Shown: positions 51,198-63,596, counted from the first letter of the stretch. The stretch is DNA of 64,000 nt from Vibrio algarum (GCF_028204155.1 NZ_JAQLOI010000001.1:744001-808000); one strand, 5' to 3'. Notes: a model not told the origin generated them from the sequence alone. A program made the numbers and translations.

Positions 51198-52088
51198 TTA
51201 ACCTCGGAGTTTTTCAATACTGGTATGTCTAATCTGTACTTGCTTACCTTGGGCCTTAAAATATTCCCCAAGTTGTTGTGTTATATACACAGAGCGGTGC
51301 TTACCTCCAGTACAACCTATCGCTATGGTAAGGTAGCTTCTATTATTCTGCTCTAAAGAGGGGAGCCATTTTTGTATAAACTGCTGTATATCTTGTTGTA
51401 ATTCGATGACCTGTTTTTGAGTCTGAAGAAAATTCTTTACGGGCGTATCCAATCCAGTGAAGGGCCTAAGCTCTGGTTGCCAGTGTGGATTCGGTAAAAA
51501 ACGCACATCAAAAATATAGTCAGCGTCATGGGGTAACCCATATTTAAATCCAAATGACTCGAATACCATAACGAGCTCTTGTCTTTCTCGGCCTAAGATT
51601 CTTGTGCGAACCAACTCACTTAAATCGTGCAGAGATTGGTCACTACTATCAATGACTAAATCGGCTTGCTCTTTTACATATTCAAGAATCAGCTTCTCTT
51701 TTTCGATTGCTTGATCGAGTGATAGCTTGTCTTTGCCTAATGAAAGCGGATGAATGCGTCGGGTTTCACTGTACCGTTTTAAAAGGGAGCTAGGAGTCGC
51801 TCCCAAAAAGAACAGTGTCATATCGGTCGTTTTTCTTAATTCTGTTAGTTTCTGGGTAACAAACTGAGGATTGTTGGGTAGATTTCTAATATCGATGCTG
51901 ACAGCAACATTCTGTTGACTGTTTTTCGTCGAATTAATGAATTGGTCGAGTAAATCAATGGGGAGGTTATCAACGGTATAATAACCGAGATCTTCGAGTA
52001 CTCTTAACGCAACACTTTTTCCTGCGCCAGACTGACCACTAATAATGACTAATTGGGCTGTTTCCTGTTGTTGAGTTACACCATTCAT
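51198..52088 (-). CDS. rapZ: RNase adapter RapZ
   Basis: A 296-residue protein. Walker [15 protein letters not shown] is at about residues 14-26, and the C-terminal domain has [13 protein letters not shown]. RapZ presents the sRNA GlmZ to RNase E and so tunes GlmS and amino-sugar supply to the cell wall in enterics. Overlaps ptsN by four bases. Confidence 0.95.
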   Translation of the reverse strand: MNGVTQQQETAQLVIISGQSGAGKSVALRVLEDLGYYTVDNLPIDLLDQFINSTKNSQQNVAVSIDIRNLPNNPQFVTQKLTELRKTTDMTLFFLGATPSSLLKRYSETRRIHPLSLGKDKLSLDQAIEKEKLILEYVKEQADLVIDSSDQSLHDLSELVRTRILGRERQELVMVFESFGFKYGLPHDADYIFDVRFLPNPHWQPELRPFTGLDTPVKNFLQTQKQVIELQQDIQQFIQKWLPSLEQNNRSYLTIAIGCTGGKHRSVYITQQLGEYFKAQGKQVQIRHTSIEKLRG

Positions 52089-52534
52089 GCTTTATTTATC
52101 ATTACCTCAAAAAGCTCTTCATCGCTTTTAGCTGCTCTAAGTTGTTTTAAAACTTGCTTGTCACTTAAGCGTTCAGCCATAGAAGAAAGCGTTTTTAAAT
52201 GCTCTTTGCATTGTGCGTCTGGGACGAGAAGAGCAAATAATAGGTCGACAGGTTTATTATCAATGGAGTCGAACGCAATTGGTTCACTACACTGAACTAA
52301 AATAGCCACTGCTTCATCTGAGCATGTCATTCTTGCGTGCGGAATTGCAATTCCGTTACCGATGCCAGTACTGCCCATTTTTTCACGGTTTAGCATACAT
52401 TCGAACAGTTCGTTTGAATTTTGCCCAGTGTGTTCGGCAGCTATTTGACTGATGAGCTCTAAAGCTCGCTTTTTACTTGTGCATTGGACTGCACTTTTAG
52501 TGCAGTCCAATGAGAGTACTTGGTTAATTTGCAT
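52085..52534 (-). CDS. ptsN: Nitrogen-PTS EIIA component PtsN
   Basis: A 149-residue EIIA-fructose-type protein with phospho-His in [12 protein letters not shown] (about residue 73). It senses nitrogen/carbon state and regulates potassium uptake and other targets. Starts two bases after hpf. Confidence 0.94.
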   Translation of the reverse strand: MQINQVLSLDCTKSAVQCTSKKRALELISQIAAEHTGQNSNELFECMLNREKMGSTGIGNGIAIPHARMTCSDEAVAILVQCSEPIAFDSIDNKPVDLLFALLVPDAQCKEHLKTLSSMAERLSDKQVLKQLRAAKSDEELFEVMINKA

Positions 52535-52536
52535 AG

Positions 52537-52824
52537 TTAATGACTATTAAGTTTTTCTTTATGTTTGTTTAACTGGCGTACTAGCTTATCTACTAAAGAG
52601 TCTATAGCAGCATACATGTTCTCTTCGTCTGCCGTGGCATGAATATCACCTTGACTGACATGCAGTGTTGCTTCCGCGATATGGTGCACTTTTTCTATGC
52701 GCAATACCACATGAACATTATTTATATGTTCGAAAAAACGCTCTAGTTTTAGAAATTTCGAATTGACGTAGTCTTGCATTGAATCGGTAAGATCAACGTG
52801 ATGCCCTTTAATATTGATTTGCAT
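52537..52824 (-). CDS. hpf: Short ribosome hibernation factor HPF
   Basis: A 95-residue protein of the short HPF/YhbH type (MQINIKGHHVDLTDSMQDYV). It helps dimerise 70S ribosomes into inactive 100S particles in stationary phase, as in E. coli, where it also lies next to rpoN. Confidence 0.94.
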   Translation of the reverse strand: MQINIKGHHVDLTDSMQDYVNSKFLKLERFFEHINNVHVVLRIEKVHHIAEATLHVSQGDIHATADEENMYAAIDSLVDKLVRQLNKHKEKLNSH

Positions 52825-52846
52825 AGACTTTCCTTTTTATCGATGC

Positions 52847-54319
52847 CTACAGTAGGCGTTTGCGCTGACTCGAAGGAGCAATACCTAAAGACTCACGGTA
52901 TTTTGCAATGGTCCGTCTTGCGACCTGAATCCCTTGATCAGCTAACAGTGCGGCAATCTTGCTATCACTTAATGGTTTGGCTGTATTTTCTGCCGCGACC
53001 AACTTCTTAATTAATGCTCGAATTGCCGTTGATGAACATTCTCCACCATTATCAGTACTTACATGGCTTGAGAAAAAATATTTAAGTTCGAAAATACCTC
53101 TAGGTGTATGCATAAATTTCTGCGTGGTTACCCTAGAAATAGTGGACTCATGCATTTCGACCGCTAAGGCTATGTCATTTAGAACCATTGGCTTCATGGC
53201 CTCTTCTCCAAATTCGAAGAAGTCTTGTTGATGCTCAACAATGCAGCGAGATACTTTTAATAGAGTTTCATTACGACTTTCTAAACTTTTTATTAGCCAT
53301 TTTGCTTCTTGTAGGTTGCTACGAATAAATTGACTATCAGCACTGTTGCCTTTACCTAATGCCGCGTATTGTTGATTTACTTTCAACCTTGGTACGCTGT
53401 CTGGATTTATCGTAACTGACCATTTTCCTTTATCTTTAAACACAGAGACGTCTGGGATGACATATTCTGTTTCATCTGGTGTTATAGAGCTGCCCGGTCG
53501 AGGATCAAGCTGTTGAATTAACTGCATCACTTCGCGGAGTTGGGCTTCTTTTAGCTTACTCTCTTTAGAAATTAGTTTGTAATCGCGGTTACCTAGCTGA
53601 TCGATATGATTAGTTAACACAAGCTTTGTTTCTGTTAACCAAGGAGTATCTTCGGGATAAGTAGCAAGCTGAAGGAGTAAACATTCTTGAAGGTTTCGAG
53701 AGGCCACACCTAACGGGTCGAATTGTTGGATTCGTTTTAAGACGGCTTCAACCTCATCCAATTCAACTTCTTCACTACTAACGCTTTCAAGAATATCCTC
53801 AACAGATACTGTTAGATAACCATAATCATCAACCGCATCAATTATTGCCGTTGCAATGGTTTGGTCTGTCTCTGAAAAGGGAGTTAAGTCGAGTTGCCAT
53901 AGAAGATAATCTTGAAGGCTCTGAGTGGTTTCTCCTTGATAAATAGGCATATCGTCATCAAGGGCAATGCCGGTATTTCCTGTATTGGCACTGTAAACAT
54001 CATCCCATGATGCATCAATTTCTAAGTCGTCAGAAATTTCTGACTTTTCAATTACTTCAGAGCTGTCTTGCGCCTCTGGTTCTGCGGTTACTTCAGCAGT
54101 AGCCTCCGTTGAGGTATCGTTTTTTTCTTTTTCATTGTTTTCAGAAGCCGCGGCTTCTTCTTGGCCTTCATCGACATCGAGTAAAGGGTTTGATTCTAAT
54201 GCCTCTTGAATCTCTTGTTGAAGGTCTAGAGTCGACAGTTGCAACAAGCGAATTGCTTGCTGTAACTGAGGTGTCATAGCAAGCTGTTGGCCAAGTTTGA
54301 GTTGTAATGATGGTTTCAT
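52847..54319 (-). CDS. rpoN: RNA polymerase sigma-54 factor RpoN
   Basis: A 490-residue sigma-54. N-terminal activator-interacting region [27 protein letters not shown], an acidic linker (about 60-110), core-binding region, HTH and the RpoN box [10 protein letters not shown] (about 469). It directs flagellar, nitrogen and quorum-sensing genes in vibrios. Neighbours hpf/ptsN and lptB are the conserved rpoN cluster. Confidence 0.97.
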   Translation of the reverse strand: MKPSLQLKLGQQLAMTPQLQQAIRLLQLSTLDLQQEIQEALESNPLLDVDEGQEEAAASENNEKEKNDTSTEATAEVTAEPEAQDSSEVIEKSEISDDLEIDASWDDVYSANTGNTGIALDDDMPIYQGETTQSLQDYLLWQLDLTPFSETDQTIATAIIDAVDDYGYLTVSVEDILESVSSEEVELDEVEAVLKRIQQFDPLGVASRNLQECLLLQLATYPEDTPWLTETKLVLTNHIDQLGNRDYKLISKESKLKEAQLREVMQLIQQLDPRPGSSITPDETEYVIPDVSVFKDKGKWSVTINPDSVPRLKVNQQYAALGKGNSADSQFIRSNLQEAKWLIKSLESRNETLLKVSRCIVEHQQDFFEFGEEAMKPMVLNDIALAVEMHESTISRVTTQKFMHTPRGIFELKYFFSSHVSTDNGGECSSTAIRALIKKLVAAENTAKPLSDSKIAALLADQGIQVARRTIAKYRESLGIAPSSQRKRLL

Positions 54320-54397
54320 CCAGTATTTAAAACCTTGTTCTTATTTTTGATGCTTAAAATTAGGCACCAAATAAATCCATTTTCTTTGTTACTTTAA

Positions 54398-55123
54398 TCA
54401 TAGACGGAATTGTTCACCGAGATAAACCTGTTTTACCTGTTCATTGTTAAGAACTTGATCTGGTGTCCCTTCGGCTATGAGGTGACCTTGACTAACAATG
54501 TAGGCTCTTTCACATACATCAAGTGTTTCGCGGACGTTGTGGTCAGTTATAAGTACACCTAACCCTCGGTCTCTTAAATGTTCAATAATTTTTTTTATGT
54601 CGATGACAGAGATAGGATCGACACCTGCAAATGGTTCATCCAGTAATATGAACTCTGGGTTTGCAGCTAAGGCTCTTGCTATCTCGACGCGTCGACGTTC
54701 TCCGCCTGATAGAGACATACCTGTGTTTTTTCTGATATGTTGAATGTTGAATTCATCCAACAAGTCTTCCATTTTATCTTGTCTGTCTTCTCTGCTTAGT
54801 TCTTTCCGTGTTTCTAGAACGGCCATTATGTTGTCTTCAACGGATAACTTTCGAAATATGGATGCCTCTTGAGGCAAATAGCCAATCCCCATACGGGAAC
54901 GACTATGCATTGGAAGAATACTTATATCGTTATCGTCAATCATGATCCTGCCTTCATCGCGTGCGACAAGGCCGACAATCATATAAAAAGAAGTGGTTTT
55001 ACCGGCACCGTTTGGGCCAAGCAGCCCAACTATCTGCCCTGATTCGACCGTTAAGCTAACATCGGCAACGACTTTTCTATTTTTATAGCTTTTAGCTAAG
55101 TGCTCTGCTTTTAATATTGCCAT
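54398..55123 (-). CDS. lptB: LPS export ATPase LptB
   Basis: A 241-residue ABC ATPase, same length as E. coli LptB. Walker [10 protein letters not shown] (about 38), signature [16 protein letters not shown] and Walker [14 protein letters not shown] are visible. Two copies power LptFG, which pull LPS from the inner membrane. The start is the ATG at 55123, just after the lptA stop; a longer opening reaches into lptA and is not the family start. Confidence 0.97.
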   Translation of the reverse strand: MAILKAEHLAKSYKNRKVVADVSLTVESGQIVGLLGPNGAGKTTSFYMIVGLVARDEGRIMIDDNDISILPMHSRSRMGIGYLPQEASIFRKLSVEDNIMAVLETRKELSREDRQDKMEDLLDEFNIQHIRKNTGMSLSGGERRRVEIARALAANPEFILLDEPFAGVDPISVIDIKKIIEHLRDRGLGVLITDHNVRETLDVCERAYIVSQGHLIAEGTPDQVLNNEQVKQVYLGEQFRL

Positions 55124-55124
55124 A

Positions 55125-55622
55125 TTATGGTTTGCTTGCTTGCGCTGGTTGAAGAACGGTTTTGACGCGTTCACCTGCACCGCTATCTGCGGTAAGTTTT
55201 TGTGAGGTTATTTTGTAGGTGATTTTATTCCCTTTGATGGTGCTTTCATCTTGAGACAGCACAGCATCAGCGATCATCGTCAGTTGGTCATCACTTACGT
55301 CATAGTAAAGCTCTTTAGCTTGTCCGTTTAATGTTTTGCCATCATCCGTTAATTGAGAAAATGTGGCTGGTGCACCGTAACCTTCGATTTCTCTTAGTGA
55401 GCCGTCTTCAGGGTTTCTAATGACGATAAGTTTATCGGCATTGATATTTATGCTCCCTTGCTTAAGTTTTACATCACCCGTAAAAGTAACGGTGTTACTT
55501 TTCATATCTAGATTTTGAGTGTCAGAATCTATATATACTGGTTGTTCAGAGTCAGACTTAAGTGCATAAGCGCTGCCTGTCGCGAGTAGACAAGCTATAA
55601 GGCTAAGGTGTAAAAGTTTCAT
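55125..55622 (-). CDS. lptA: LPS transport bridge protein LptA
   Basis: A 165-residue periplasmic protein with signal peptide [20 protein letters not shown]. Its OstA-like repeats form the bridge carrying LPS across the periplasm. AAGG precedes the ATG at 55622. Overlaps the lptC end by 20 bases; an upstream in-frame ATG lies inside lptC and is rejected. Confidence 0.94.
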   Translation of the reverse strand: MKLLHLSLIACLLATGSAYALKSDSEQPVYIDSDTQNLDMKSNTVTFTGDVKLKQGSININADKLIVIRNPEDGSLREIEGYGAPATFSQLTDDGKTLNGQAKELYYDVSDDQLTMIADAVLSQDESTIKGNKITYKITSQKLTADSGAGERVKTVLQPAQASKP

Positions 55623-56166
55623 ATCTACCTTGTACATGATTAAGCAGCGTAGCGACGTTTTGGCCAAAATTACCTTTCATCGCTTGCCCTTTGTTTTCAA
55701 ATGTTGGGCCGACCAACAATACCGGATTGTCTGCCCAAAAATCTCTATTATCCAAATGAATAGAGAGGCTGTCTGTTGCCATGGTATCAAAACCAGCATC
55801 AGGTAATAAGTTTTTTGCGAGCACGTTATCATACAGAGTTAAGACGTGATTTTTATCTAAAGTGCCACGATCTGCTGTGATTTCCCACTCTTTAAGTTCA
55901 CCATCCTTATAAATATAAAGGACAGGGTATTCGAATTTTGTGTCACCGCTGACTGCATAGTGATCTAAATAAGCCGAGGTAATTCGATAACTTCTAACAC
56001 CATAATCGTTATAACTTGCGTTGTCGACATCTCGGCCGCTGAGAGCCGGCAGTTCAAGGTTTGGACTAATCTGGATTACTTCTACGTCTTTTACACCAAA
56101 TAAATAGTAGGCGGAATAGCCGGCTACTAATATCAAGATGGTATACAAAAGGCGAGAAATGCTCAT
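55603..56166 (-). CDS. lptC: LPS export protein LptC
   Basis: A 187-residue bitopic protein with an N-terminal membrane helix (about 7-24) and a periplasmic OstA-like beta domain. It passes LPS from LptBFG to LptA. Overlaps kdsC by four bases. Confidence 0.94.
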   Translation of the reverse strand: MSISRLLYTILILVAGYSAYYLFGVKDVEVIQISPNLELPALSGRDVDNASYNDYGVRSYRITSAYLDHYAVSGDTKFEYPVLYIYKDGELKEWEITADRGTLDKNHVLTLYDNVLAKNLLPDAGFDTMATDSLSIHLDNRDFWADNPVLLVGPTFENKGQAMKGNFGQNVATLLNHVQGRYETFTP

Positions 56167-56735
56167 ATGCTCAGACCTTTATGTGCATCTAACTCATTTT
56201 TAGCTTCTAATATTAGGTCACACACCTCTCTCACTGCGCCATAACCGCCTTTTATATGGGTTACATAGTTAGCTCGTTTCGCAAGCAATGGGTGTCCGTC
56301 TGCAACACAAACCTTCAATGCGACTTTTTCCATAACAGGCCAATCGATAAGGTCATCTCCAATGTACCCAGTAAATTCTGGTGAGATACTTAGTTTAGAA
56401 CAGATGTCTTGGTATGCCTTGACTTTGTCATCTTGTCCCTGATAGATGAGCTTTATGCCTAGCGCTTCCATTCTGTTTTGAACAATTTGTGATTTTCGGC
56501 CAGTAATAATCGCAATTTCGATTCCAGCATTCATGAGCGATTTTACGCCATACCCATCACGAGTATGAAACGTTTTTATTTCTTCACCTTGGTTGCCCAT
56601 GTAAATTAGGCCGTCTGAAAAAACGCCGTCAACATCGCAGATGAGTAATTTAATTTCCTTTGCAATGTCGAAAATCTCTTTTGAAACGGAGCCATACAAG
56701 GTAGTAACAAGATTGTTTTGAGATGAAATTGACAC
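56163..56735 (-). CDS. kdsC: KDO-8-phosphate phosphatase KdsC
   Basis: A 190-residue HAD-family enzyme. The catalytic motif CDVDGVFSDG has the two aspartates, and IGDDLIDWPVM is motif III. It removes phosphate from KDO-8-P, giving KDO for LPS core. Start and kdsD stop share a base. Confidence 0.96.
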   Translation of the reverse strand: MSISSQNNLVTTLYGSVSKEIFDIAKEIKLLICDVDGVFSDGLIYMGNQGEEIKTFHTRDGYGVKSLMNAGIEIAIITGRKSQIVQNRMEALGIKLIYQGQDDKVKAYQDICSKLSISPEFTGYIGDDLIDWPVMEKVALKVCVADGHPLLAKRANYVTHIKGGYGAVREVCDLILEAKNELDAHKGLSI

Positions 56736-57703
56736 TACATTACTCCTGCTTTTAAAAGATCATGCATATTGAGAGCGCCTACTAATTTTTCGTCTTCACA
56801 CAACAATAAGCTGGTAATTCTTTTCTCTTGCATCATATTTACCCCTTCAACAGCGAGCATGTTCGGAACGGCCATTGTAGGGCTTTTGGTCATCACATCA
56901 CCAATTTGCGTGGAGTAAACATCTACTTGTTCATCTAACAACCGTCTTAAATCACCATCTGTAAATATGCCAAGTACTTTGTCGTATTGATCAACAATAG
57001 CAGTCATGCCTAGCCCTTTTTGAGATATTTCTATTAAAGCATCTCGAATTAAGGCTGTTTCTGTCACTTTAGGGAGGTTTTCGCCTGTGCGCATGATGTC
57101 TTTTAGTTTGAGAAGCAGTTTTCTTCCCAATGCACCACCAGGATGAGAGAGCGCGAAGTCTTCAGACGTAAAACCGCGAGCACGTAATAAAGATACGGCT
57201 AAAGCATCACCCATAACGAGTGTTGCGGTTGTGCTGCTTGTTGGTGCTTGACCTAGAGGACACGCTTCTTCTGGAACGGTGATCTGCAGATGGATGTCGG
57301 ATAGTTTCGCCATTGTAGACTGTGGTTTTCCAGTCATGCTGATGAGCTTTATGTTCAATCGTTTCAGAACAGGAAATAGAGAGAGTATCTCGGAAGACTC
57401 ACCAGAGTTGGAGATAGCAATGACAATATCTGTTGGTTCTATCATTCCAAGGTCGCCATGTGAGGCTTCCCCGGGATGAACAAAAAATGCTGAAGTTCCT
57501 GTACTTGCTAATGTCGCCGCTATTTTGTTACCAATATGCCCTGACTTACCCATGCCCATTACAACAACTTTCCCTTTATTATTAAGGATTAAGTCACATG
57601 CTGAACAGAAGTCATCATTAAAGTATTGAACTAACTGTTTGAGCCCTGCAATTTCAGTATCTAAGACCTTAATGGCTGAACTTTTATAGTCGAACGTGGA
57701 CAT
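56735..57703 (-). CDS. kdsD: Arabinose-5-phosphate isomerase KdsD
   Basis: A 322-residue SIS-domain isomerase (MGKSGHIGNKIAATLASTGT, near residue 51) with two C-terminal CBS domains (about 205-320). It makes arabinose-5-phosphate from ribulose-5-phosphate, the first step of KDO synthesis, matching the neighbour kdsC. Confidence 0.96.
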   Translation of the reverse strand: MSTFDYKSSAIKVLDTEIAGLKQLVQYFNDDFCSACDLILNNKGKVVVMGMGKSGHIGNKIAATLASTGTSAFFVHPGEASHGDLGMIEPTDIVIAISNSGESSEILSLFPVLKRLNIKLISMTGKPQSTMAKLSDIHLQITVPEEACPLGQAPTSSTTATLVMGDALAVSLLRARGFTSEDFALSHPGGALGRKLLLKLKDIMRTGENLPKVTETALIRDALIEISQKGLGMTAIVDQYDKVLGIFTDGDLRRLLDEQVDVYSTQIGDVMTKSPTMAVPNMLAVEGVNMMQEKRITSLLLCEDEKLVGALNMHDLLKAGVM

Positions 57704-57743
57704 GTATTAAAAACTCCGATGTAGTCTATTAGTAACGTCTGAA

Positions 57744-58709
57744 TTATGCGCTCATATTCGCAAAGAGGTAAACTTGGTAACCGACAAAGCAGGCAAACAA
57801 GATACCACCCTCTATACGGTTGATGCTCCGTGATTTTCCTAAGGCAAAAAGTACTAATAGCAAAGAAACCCCAAGCATAACCCAAAAATCTCGTGCCATA
57901 GCATGTTCACTTAACATGGATGGATTGAGGATGCCTGGAATGCCCATTACCGCTAAAATATTAAAGACATTTGAGCCAATAATATTCCCTACAGCCATAT
58001 CATCTTCACCTTTTAATACTCCCGCAAGTGAAGCCGCTAATTCCGGTAGGCTAGTGCCTATTGCAATGATAGTTAGACCGATAATTAGATCGCTCATACC
58101 GAAAAACTTTGCTATAACGACAGCGTTATCCACCAATGTGTCGGCGGCAAGAGGAAGTACAATTAGGCCGATAACAACCCACATGCCAGCTTTCCAATTG
58201 CTGACACCATCAGGTATTTCGGACTCTTGATCTTCAATAAATGAATCACCATTTTTCTTTTCTTTGTGGCTGATTCGCATCATTGCAATGATGAACGCAG
58301 CAAAAAGCACGAACAAGGTGACACCTTCGTAATAGCCTAAGTGGCTATCCCAAAGAAGAACACCTGCTAATAAAGTGACTACAATCATGAGAGGAAGTTC
58401 ACGACGAATGACGCCAGAACTGATTGAAAGTGGTTTGATTAGTGCAGTTATGCCTAATATCAACGCGATATTGGCAATGTTTGAGCCCAGCACATTACCT
58501 ACAGCGGTATCAGATTTTCCTGCTAGTGAGGCTGTCGCAGAAACCATCATTTCTGGCGCTGAAGAGCCCATAGCTAAGATGGTCATTCCAATGACAAGTG
58601 GTGATATACCGATGTTTTTAGCCAGAGCTGCTGCACCGAAAACTAATTTATCGGCACTCCAGACTAAAAATATTAAACCCACTATTAGAAAAGTAACTGC
58701 TTCAAGCAT
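57744..58709 (-). CDS. yrbG: Calcium/sodium antiporter YrbG
   Basis: A 321-residue membrane protein with the two inverted alpha-repeats of the Ca2+/cation antiporter family: GSSAPEMMVSATAS...GNVLGSNIANI and GTSLPELAASLAG...GNIIGSNVFNI. About ten membrane helices. Physiological ion not shown; it is divergent from the mla operon as in E. coli. Confidence 0.93.
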   Translation of the reverse strand: MLEAVTFLIVGLIFLVWSADKLVFGAAALAKNIGISPLVIGMTILAMGSSAPEMMVSATASLAGKSDTAVGNVLGSNIANIALILGITALIKPLSISSGVIRRELPLMIVVTLLAGVLLWDSHLGYYEGVTLFVLFAAFIIAMMRISHKEKKNGDSFIEDQESEIPDGVSNWKAGMWVVIGLIVLPLAADTLVDNAVVIAKFFGMSDLIIGLTIIAIGTSLPELAASLAGVLKGEDDMAVGNIIGSNVFNILAVMGIPGILNPSMLSEHAMARDFWVMLGVSLLLVLFALGKSRSINRIEGGILFACFVGYQVYLFANMSA

Positions 58710-59008
58710 GATGATTCCTACAAAATTGCACTATTAAACAGGTGGCCGCTAATTCTACTTTCAGCGTTATAAAAGGGAAGTTTAATTTTGGAGAATCTAA
58801 TGGGGGAATGTTTTCCCGTTTTTTTGGTACTAAAGTCAAATGAAGACATTCCTTTGCTCAATTCGTGAATTATACGCTTAGAAAGAGTACTAATTCTAGT
58901 CGAAATAGGGTTAGAATCTGAATCTTATGTATCTTAGCCAAGATTGTCGATATTATAACGTTTAAATTGATAGCTTTAACAGTATCAGCCAATTAGAAAA
59001 GTGGGATT
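58710..59008. other. yrbG/mlaF divergent control region
   Basis: 299 bases with no gene. It holds a terminator-like hairpin on the plus strand (58804-58825) and a short inverted repeat, AATTC-GT-GAATT (58860-58871). Promoters for both operons must lie here, but I could not pick convincing -35/-10 pairs by eye. Confidence 0.5.
58804..58825 (+). terminator. Terminator-like hairpin before mlaF, possible sRNA end
   Basis: GGGAA pairs with TTCCC around TGTT, then G and seven Ts. No known plus-strand gene ends here: the nearest genes are yrbG on the other strand and mlaF 180 bases downstream. It may close a short RNA or a leader transcript, or be chance. Confidence 0.45.
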
Positions 59009-59811
59009 ATGCCAGAAAAAGATTTTGTGATAATAAAAAATCTTACCTTTAGCCGGGGAGAACGCACCATCTTTGATAACGTTAATCTAACCGTTCCTGA
59101 AGGTAAGATTACGGCAATTATGGGACCGTCAGGTATTGGTAAAACAACTCTGTTAAGGCTTATTGGTGGTCAAATTTTACCCGAATTCGGTGAGATCTGG
59201 TTTGATAATCAGAATATCCCTAAGCTAGGGCGAAGCCAGCTTTATCAAGCAAGAAAAAAATGAGCATGTTATTTCAATCTGGCGCTCTATTTACGGATCT
59301 TAATCTATTCGATAACGTGGCTTTTCCTTTACGTGAACATACTCAATTGTCTGAAGAGTTAATTAGTACGCTCGTTGCTTTAAAGCTTGAAGCTGTAGGA
59401 CTGCGAGGCGCTGAGAACTTAATGCCTAGTGAGCTTTCTGGCGGTATGGCTCGAAGAGCAGCGTTAGCTCGTGCGATTGCTCTTGACCCTGAGCTTATCA
59501 TGTATGATGAACCATTTGTGGGGCAAGACCCTATTACAATGGGCGTATTGGTACAATTGATCCGAAGCTTAAATGAGGCGCTTGGTTTAACTTCGATTGT
59601 TGTGTCTCATGATGTACCGGAGGTCATGAGTATTGCTGACCAAGTATATTTACTTGCGGATGGACGTATAATAGCGTCAGGATCACCACAAGAATTAAGA
59701 GAAAACCCAGACCCTATGGTACAACAATTTTTAATGGGACACGCAGATGGCCCCGTACCATTCCGATTTCCGGCTAAGCCCATTGCAGAGGACTTAAATA
59801 AGCATGTTTAA
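59009..59811 (+). pseudogene. mlaF: Phospholipid transport ATPase MlaF, frameshifted
   Basis: Restored, this is a 267-residue ABC ATPase (E. coli MlaF 269): Walker A GPSGIGKTT (about 41-49), signature LSGGMARRAALARAIA, Walker B LIMYDEPFVGQDP. MlaFEDB drives phospholipid exchange with the outer membrane through MlaC. The frame breaks at A7 59254-59260; eight As give QARKKMSMLFQSG. As written the first part ends at a TGA overlapping an ATG (ATGA) that opens the second frame, so two separate halves could be translated. First gene of mlaFEDCB-ibaG-murA. Confidence 0.92.
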
Positions 59812-60595
59812 CCCTTTACTTAGCTATTTAGAAAATTTGGGTATAAATGCGATAAATAGATGCCGTTCTTTTGGACGAGCGACATTAATGCTGGTGGGCG
59901 CTATATTTAATAGGCCGCACCCAATAAAAAATTTCCCATTATTGATAAAACAACTCTATAGCATTGGTGTCCAATCTCTCGCTATCATTATTGTATCAGG
60001 CTTGTTTATTGGTATGGTATTGAGCCTTCAAGGCTTTGTTGTCTTAATTGATTACGGTGCGGAAGGTAGCTTAGGACAAATGGTGACGCTTTCGCTTCTA
60101 AGAGAATTAGGACCAGTAGTGACTGCGCTATTATTTGCCGGTAGAGCGGGATCGGCCCTTACGGCAGAAATTGGATTAATGAAGGCAACAGAGCAAATTT
60201 CCAGCCTAGAAATGATGGCCGTAGACCCACTAAAAAGAGTCATTGCACCTAGATTTTGGGCCGGGCTAATTTCCATGCCTTTACTTGCCATGATTTTTAT
60301 AACGGTTGGTATCTGGGGCGGGCAAATAGTTGGTGTTGATTGGAAAGGTGTTGATCATGGTAGTTTTTGGTCTGCTATTCAATCATCCGTTCAACTAGGA
60401 CGCGATGTCGGCAACAGTTTTATAAAGTGTACGGTGTTTGCAATTACCGTTACTTGGATTGCTTTATTTAATGGTTATGATGCGATACCAACTTCGGAAG
60501 GTATAAGTAAAGCAACAACACGCACGGTAGTGCACTCTTCTTTAGCCGTGTTAGGACTGGATTTTGTCTTAACAGCTTTGATGTTCGGGAACTGA
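59804..60595 (+). CDS. mlaE: Phospholipid transport permease MlaE
   Basis: A 263-residue polytopic inner-membrane protein of the MlaE/DUF140 family, with [12 protein letters not shown] and [25 protein letters not shown] conserved. It forms the membrane core of MlaFEDB. Overlaps the mlaF end by eight bases. Confidence 0.96.
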   Translation: MFNPLLSYLENLGINAINRCRSFGRATLMLVGAIFNRPHPIKNFPLLIKQLYSIGVQSLAIIIVSGLFIGMVLSLQGFVVLIDYGAEGSLGQMVTLSLLRELGPVVTALLFAGRAGSALTAEIGLMKATEQISSLEMMAVDPLKRVIAPRFWAGLISMPLLAMIFITVGIWGGQIVGVDWKGVDHGSFWSAIQSSVQLGRDVGNSFIKCTVFAITVTWIALFNGYDAIPTSEGISKATTRTVVHSSLAVLGLDFVLTALMFGN

Positions 60596-60597
60596 TA

Positions 60598-61077
60598 ATG
60601 CAACAAACACGTAAATTGGAATTATGGGTCGGTGCTTTCGTATTAGCTGGTGTGATCGCTATTTTAATCATGGTATTTAAAGTCGCGAACGTTACAGGAC
60701 TGAGCTCTGGAAATGCTTATAAACTGCAAGCTTACTTCGATAATATTGGTAGCCTGAAAGTACGATCACCAGTAAAAATTGGTGGAGTAGTTGTAGGTAG
60801 AGTGAGTGCGATTGATCTAGATAAAGACAGTTTTACACCTGTGGTTACTTTATCTATCGATGAACAATATGGGCAATTTCCTGAAACTTCAAGCGCAGAG
60901 ATATTAACCTCAGGTTTAATCGGTGAGCAATACATTGGCCTTATTCCTGGTTTTGTAGATGAAGATATCGAGATGCTTGGAAATGGTGATTTTATTGAAG
61001 ATACGAAATCAGCATTAGTATTGGAAGACTTAATCGGACAAGTACTATATAGCGTAAACGGTTCTGATGAGGAGTAA
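60598..61077 (+). CDS. mlaD: MCE-domain protein MlaD
   Basis: A 159-residue protein with one N-terminal membrane helix (about 10-26) and an MCE domain (SPVKIGGVVVGRVSAI, SGLIGEQYIGL). Six copies form the periplasmic ring on MlaE that shuttles lipids to MlaC. It lacks the longer C-terminal tail of E. coli MlaD (183). Confidence 0.95.
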   Translation: MQQTRKLELWVGAFVLAGVIAILIMVFKVANVTGLSSGNAYKLQAYFDNIGSLKVRSPVKIGGVVVGRVSAIDLDKDSFTPVVTLSIDEQYGQFPETSSAEILTSGLIGEQYIGLIPGFVDEDIEMLGNGDFIEDTKSALVLEDLIGQVLYSVNGSDEE

Positions 61078-61083
61078 CGGATT

Positions 61084-61737
61084 ATGAATTGGATAAAGAA
61101 AATTGCTCAAGTCGCTATCTTAACGGTAGCAATATCAAGCACAGGTTACGCGCAAGATATCGATAGAACCCAACCATATGAGATGACTAAAGTGGTCTCT
61201 CAAAAGTTATTTGATCGACTAAAATTGGAAAATGAAAGTATTCGCGAGAACCCTGAACGACTAAAGGTTGTCGTTGAAGAAGAGCTGATGCCTTATGTCG
61301 ATTATCGTTATTCTGCATTGAAAGTGCTGGGCAAGTATCTTAAGCAAGAGAAAAATAAAGACAATGTAAGAGAGTTTGTTGAGGCCTTTCGTCATTATCT
61401 AGTTACTTCGTATGCGCAGGTGTTAACTCTATACTCTGATCAAAGCGTTCGGTTTGAACCCAAAACAAAGTTAGACGTTACCAAAAGAAACTATAGCGTT
61501 AAGCTTGATGTGGTTGATGCTCCTCGACCGGATATAAAGGTTGAGTTTAAGTTGCGAGTAAACAAGAAAACAGGTGAATGGTTGGCTTTTGATATGGTCG
61601 CAGAAGGTGTTAGCCTTCTATCCAGCAAACAGTCTGAATGGGGCCCTAAAATTAGAAAAGAAGGCATTCCATCTGTTACTGAAGAATTAGCAGAGTTATC
61701 TAGTCGGCCGATCCGATTTGAAGGAGAGGCAAATTGA
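61084..61737 (+). CDS. mlaC: Periplasmic phospholipid carrier MlaC
   Basis: A 217-residue protein with signal peptide (AILTVAISSTGYAQ) and the MlaC/Ttg2D fold. It ferries phospholipids between MlaA at the outer membrane and MlaD. Its stop overlaps the mlaB start by four bases. Confidence 0.95.
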   Translation: MNWIKKIAQVAILTVAISSTGYAQDIDRTQPYEMTKVVSQKLFDRLKLENESIRENPERLKVVVEEELMPYVDYRYSALKVLGKYLKQEKNKDNVREFVEAFRHYLVTSYAQVLTLYSDQSVRFEPKTKLDVTKRNYSVKLDVVDAPRPDIKVEFKLRVNKKTGEWLAFDMVAEGVSLLSSKQSEWGPKIRKEGIPSVTEELAELSSRPIRFEGEAN

Positions 61738-62039
61738 GTGAGTGTCAGTGGTTAAAAAAAGCCAGTGGCTATGAACTTTCAGGTGAACTTACCCGGGATA
61801 CTGTGCCTGCCCTTTGGGCCACTATTCAAGATTGGGAACCGACCAGTTCAGAATGTGAAGTCTCACTGGAAGAGACTCATCGAGTCGATTCTGCGGGTAT
61901 GGCTATGTTAATTCATCTAATTCAGCATGCAAAAAATTCAAACTGTCATATAATGCTCAGCTTCGTGCCTGAGCAGTTACGAACATTATTCCAATTGAGC
62001 AACATAGAAACCATGTTGGTTAATCATATAAAAAAATAG
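61734..62039 (+). CDS. mlaB: STAS-domain protein MlaB
   Basis: A 101-residue STAS protein ([19 protein letters not shown], near residues 49-68) that binds and stabilises MlaF. TTG start with GGAGAGG six bases upstream; overlaps mlaC. Confidence 0.9.
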   Translation: MSECQWLKKASGYELSGELTRDTVPALWATIQDWEPTSSECEVSLEETHRVDSAGMAMLIHLIQHAKNSNCHIMLSFVPEQLRTLFQLSNIETMLVNHIKK

Positions 62040-62051
62040 ATGGGATCTATC

Positions 62052-63578
<1,527 letters not shown>

Positions 63579-63596
63579 TAAACTAGATAAAATAAT

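Noticed and set aside
55623..55667. 15-codon N-terminal extension of lptA
   Set aside because: It lies inside lptC and precedes the signal peptide; the ATG at 55622 has the ribosome site.
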